From CAYRAV01 sp964422365 (GTDB taxonomy: Bacteria > Bacillota > Clostridia > Lachnospirales > Lachnospiraceae): DNA of 5,640 nucleotides. This document shows, one piece after another, positions 5,098 to 5,640 of the stretch; the first letter of the stretch is position 1, and every line of letters starts with the position of its first letter. The stretch spans positions 1-5,640 of the forward strand of contig CAYRAV010000113.1 in NCBI GenBank assembly GCA_964422365.1, in the 5' to 3' direction. A program made the position numbers and the translations under genes. The notes below the pieces were generated by a model. The model was not told the DNA's origin. It ran no database searches and was given only the letters and a program-made list of their open reading frames with translations.

Positions 5098-5640
5098 TTT
5101 GAAAATATGGTAAACATCTTAAATACTCAGTGCATTCTTCTGCACAGTTTTCTATGTAATCACGTATATGCTGTTCTGATATGTATTTGGTATGATGCAA
5201 ATCATTATTCTTGTTATTGTAATCAAAAATCAGTTTTTCTTTCCAAGCTTTAACATCCTTTGCATCAATCAAGCCCTCTAATGAATATGCTTTGCTTCTC
5301 TTTATAGCTTCTATTATATGAAAGGCATTTTTTTCCAAAAACATCAGTTGTTCTATTTGTTCACAATCCGCATAATAAGCTTCATTCATCGACATATTCT
5401 GCGACGGCGCTTTTAGAAATTTTTCTTTAAATGGTACTCTGATAGAATGATACCATATCATATCAGACAGCAAATGAACAAGGTAGCCAACTACAAAATC
5501 CTTATTTTCAGATGTATGATATTCATAGATAAATGTATCAAAGTAGCTCATATGACTTTTATTGTTAAATTTATAATGTGATATCTCCTTTATTTCTCTT
5601 GTATAATTCTCTTTTACATGAACTGCATCTGGAGCAATAC
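5087..5640 (-). CDS. Zn-dependent phospholipase C-like protein, 5' end outside the window
   Basis: 183 codons are visible; the frame is still open at the right edge, so the start lies beyond 5640. The ATG at 5551 is internal: the 29 codons before it are in frame and carry family signature IAPDAVHVKENYTRE and ISHY. The family (zinc-dependent phospholipase C, related to P1 nuclease) is all-helical and binds metal through His and Asp. Candidates here are the Asp and His of APDAVH, the His of SHY, and H and D in GYLVHLLSDMIWY (HxxxD). A helical C-terminal region with an HIRDYIENCAEECTEYL helix follows. Clostridial members of this short type are usually cytoplasmic, with undefined substrates; whether this one hydrolyses phospholipids is not shown. 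The stop at 5087 falls where a rhomboid-like remnant begins, so the last residues may have been changed by that junction. Confidence 0.75.
   Translation of the reverse strand, partial: IAPDAVHVKENYTREIKEISHYKFNNKSHMSYFDTFIYEYHTSENKDFVVGYLVHLLSDMIWYHSIRVPFKEKFLKAPSQNMSMNEAYYADCEQIEQLMFLEKNAFHIIEAIKRSKAYSLEGLIDAKDVKAWKEKLIFDYNNKNNDLHHTKYISEQHIRDYIENCAEECTEYLRCLPYFQSLY

Noticed and set aside
5549..5551. ATG at 5551 as start of the PLC-like gene
   Set aside because: The frame continues upstream to the window edge through family signature residues (APDAVH, SHY), and there is no ribosome binding site at that ATG.
1..5640. CRISPR array, tRNA or insertion sequence
   Set aside because: No regularly spaced direct repeats, no cloverleaf-like block and no transposase frame or terminal inverted repeats are visible on either strand.

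Overview
This is a low-GC stretch with Gram-positive style signals: AGGAGG-type ribosome binding sites, sigma-A-like promoters, and ATG or GTG starts. The gene content (a stand-alone LPD3-like domain, DUF4869, a SAP/DUF6434 protein, small GNAT enzymes, a Zn-dependent phospholipase C-like protein) points to the accessory genome of a Clostridia species, most likely a gut Lachnospiraceae. That assignment comes from remembered family distributions, not from a search. No rRNA, tRNA, CRISPR array, transposase, integrase or plasmid replication gene is visible.

Every gene I accept lies on the minus strand, so the window is read from right to left. At the right edge (5640 to 5087) is the 3' part of a Zn-dependent phospholipase C-like gene whose start lies outside the window. 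Immediately after it (5097 to 4638) are two decayed genes: the C-terminal end of a rhomboid-like membrane protease with no start, and a small conserved-looking protein with no good start and an in-frame TAA. The second remnant ends in an ATGA overlap with an intact 101-aa acidic protein of unknown function (4641 to 4336). Next come a RimJ/RimL-type acetyltransferase (4176 to 3646), a SAP/DUF6434 gene split into two frames at an A AAA AAG heptamer (3503 to 2932), a DUF4869 protein (2765 to 2346), a second GNAT acetyltransferase (2248 to 1796), a class I SAM methyltransferase (1671 to 946), and a 174-aa LPD3-like protein related to BECR-fold nuclease domains (629 to 105).

The genes do not form a recognisable pathway. 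Most intact genes have their own Shine-Dalgarno sequence and are separated by roughly 95 to 320 bases of AT-rich DNA, several gaps containing promoter-like sequences. The layout is a same-strand row of single-gene units with remnants between them, as in a recombination hot spot or gene-cassette-like array. In keeping with that, three intergenic regions carry diverged copies of a ~22-base element just downstream of genes, and two gaps carry GC-rich inverted repeats without the T-run of an ordinary terminator.

The points most worth a second look are: (1) the split SAP/DUF6434 gene, in which the dnaX-type slippery heptamer sits directly before the zero-frame stop and a -1 slip restores the complete 190-aa protein; (2) the stand-alone LPD3/BECR-like protein, with a near-consensus promoter on the opposite strand at its 3' end that could drive an antisense RNA; (3) the intergenic repeat and hairpins that may mark unit boundaries.
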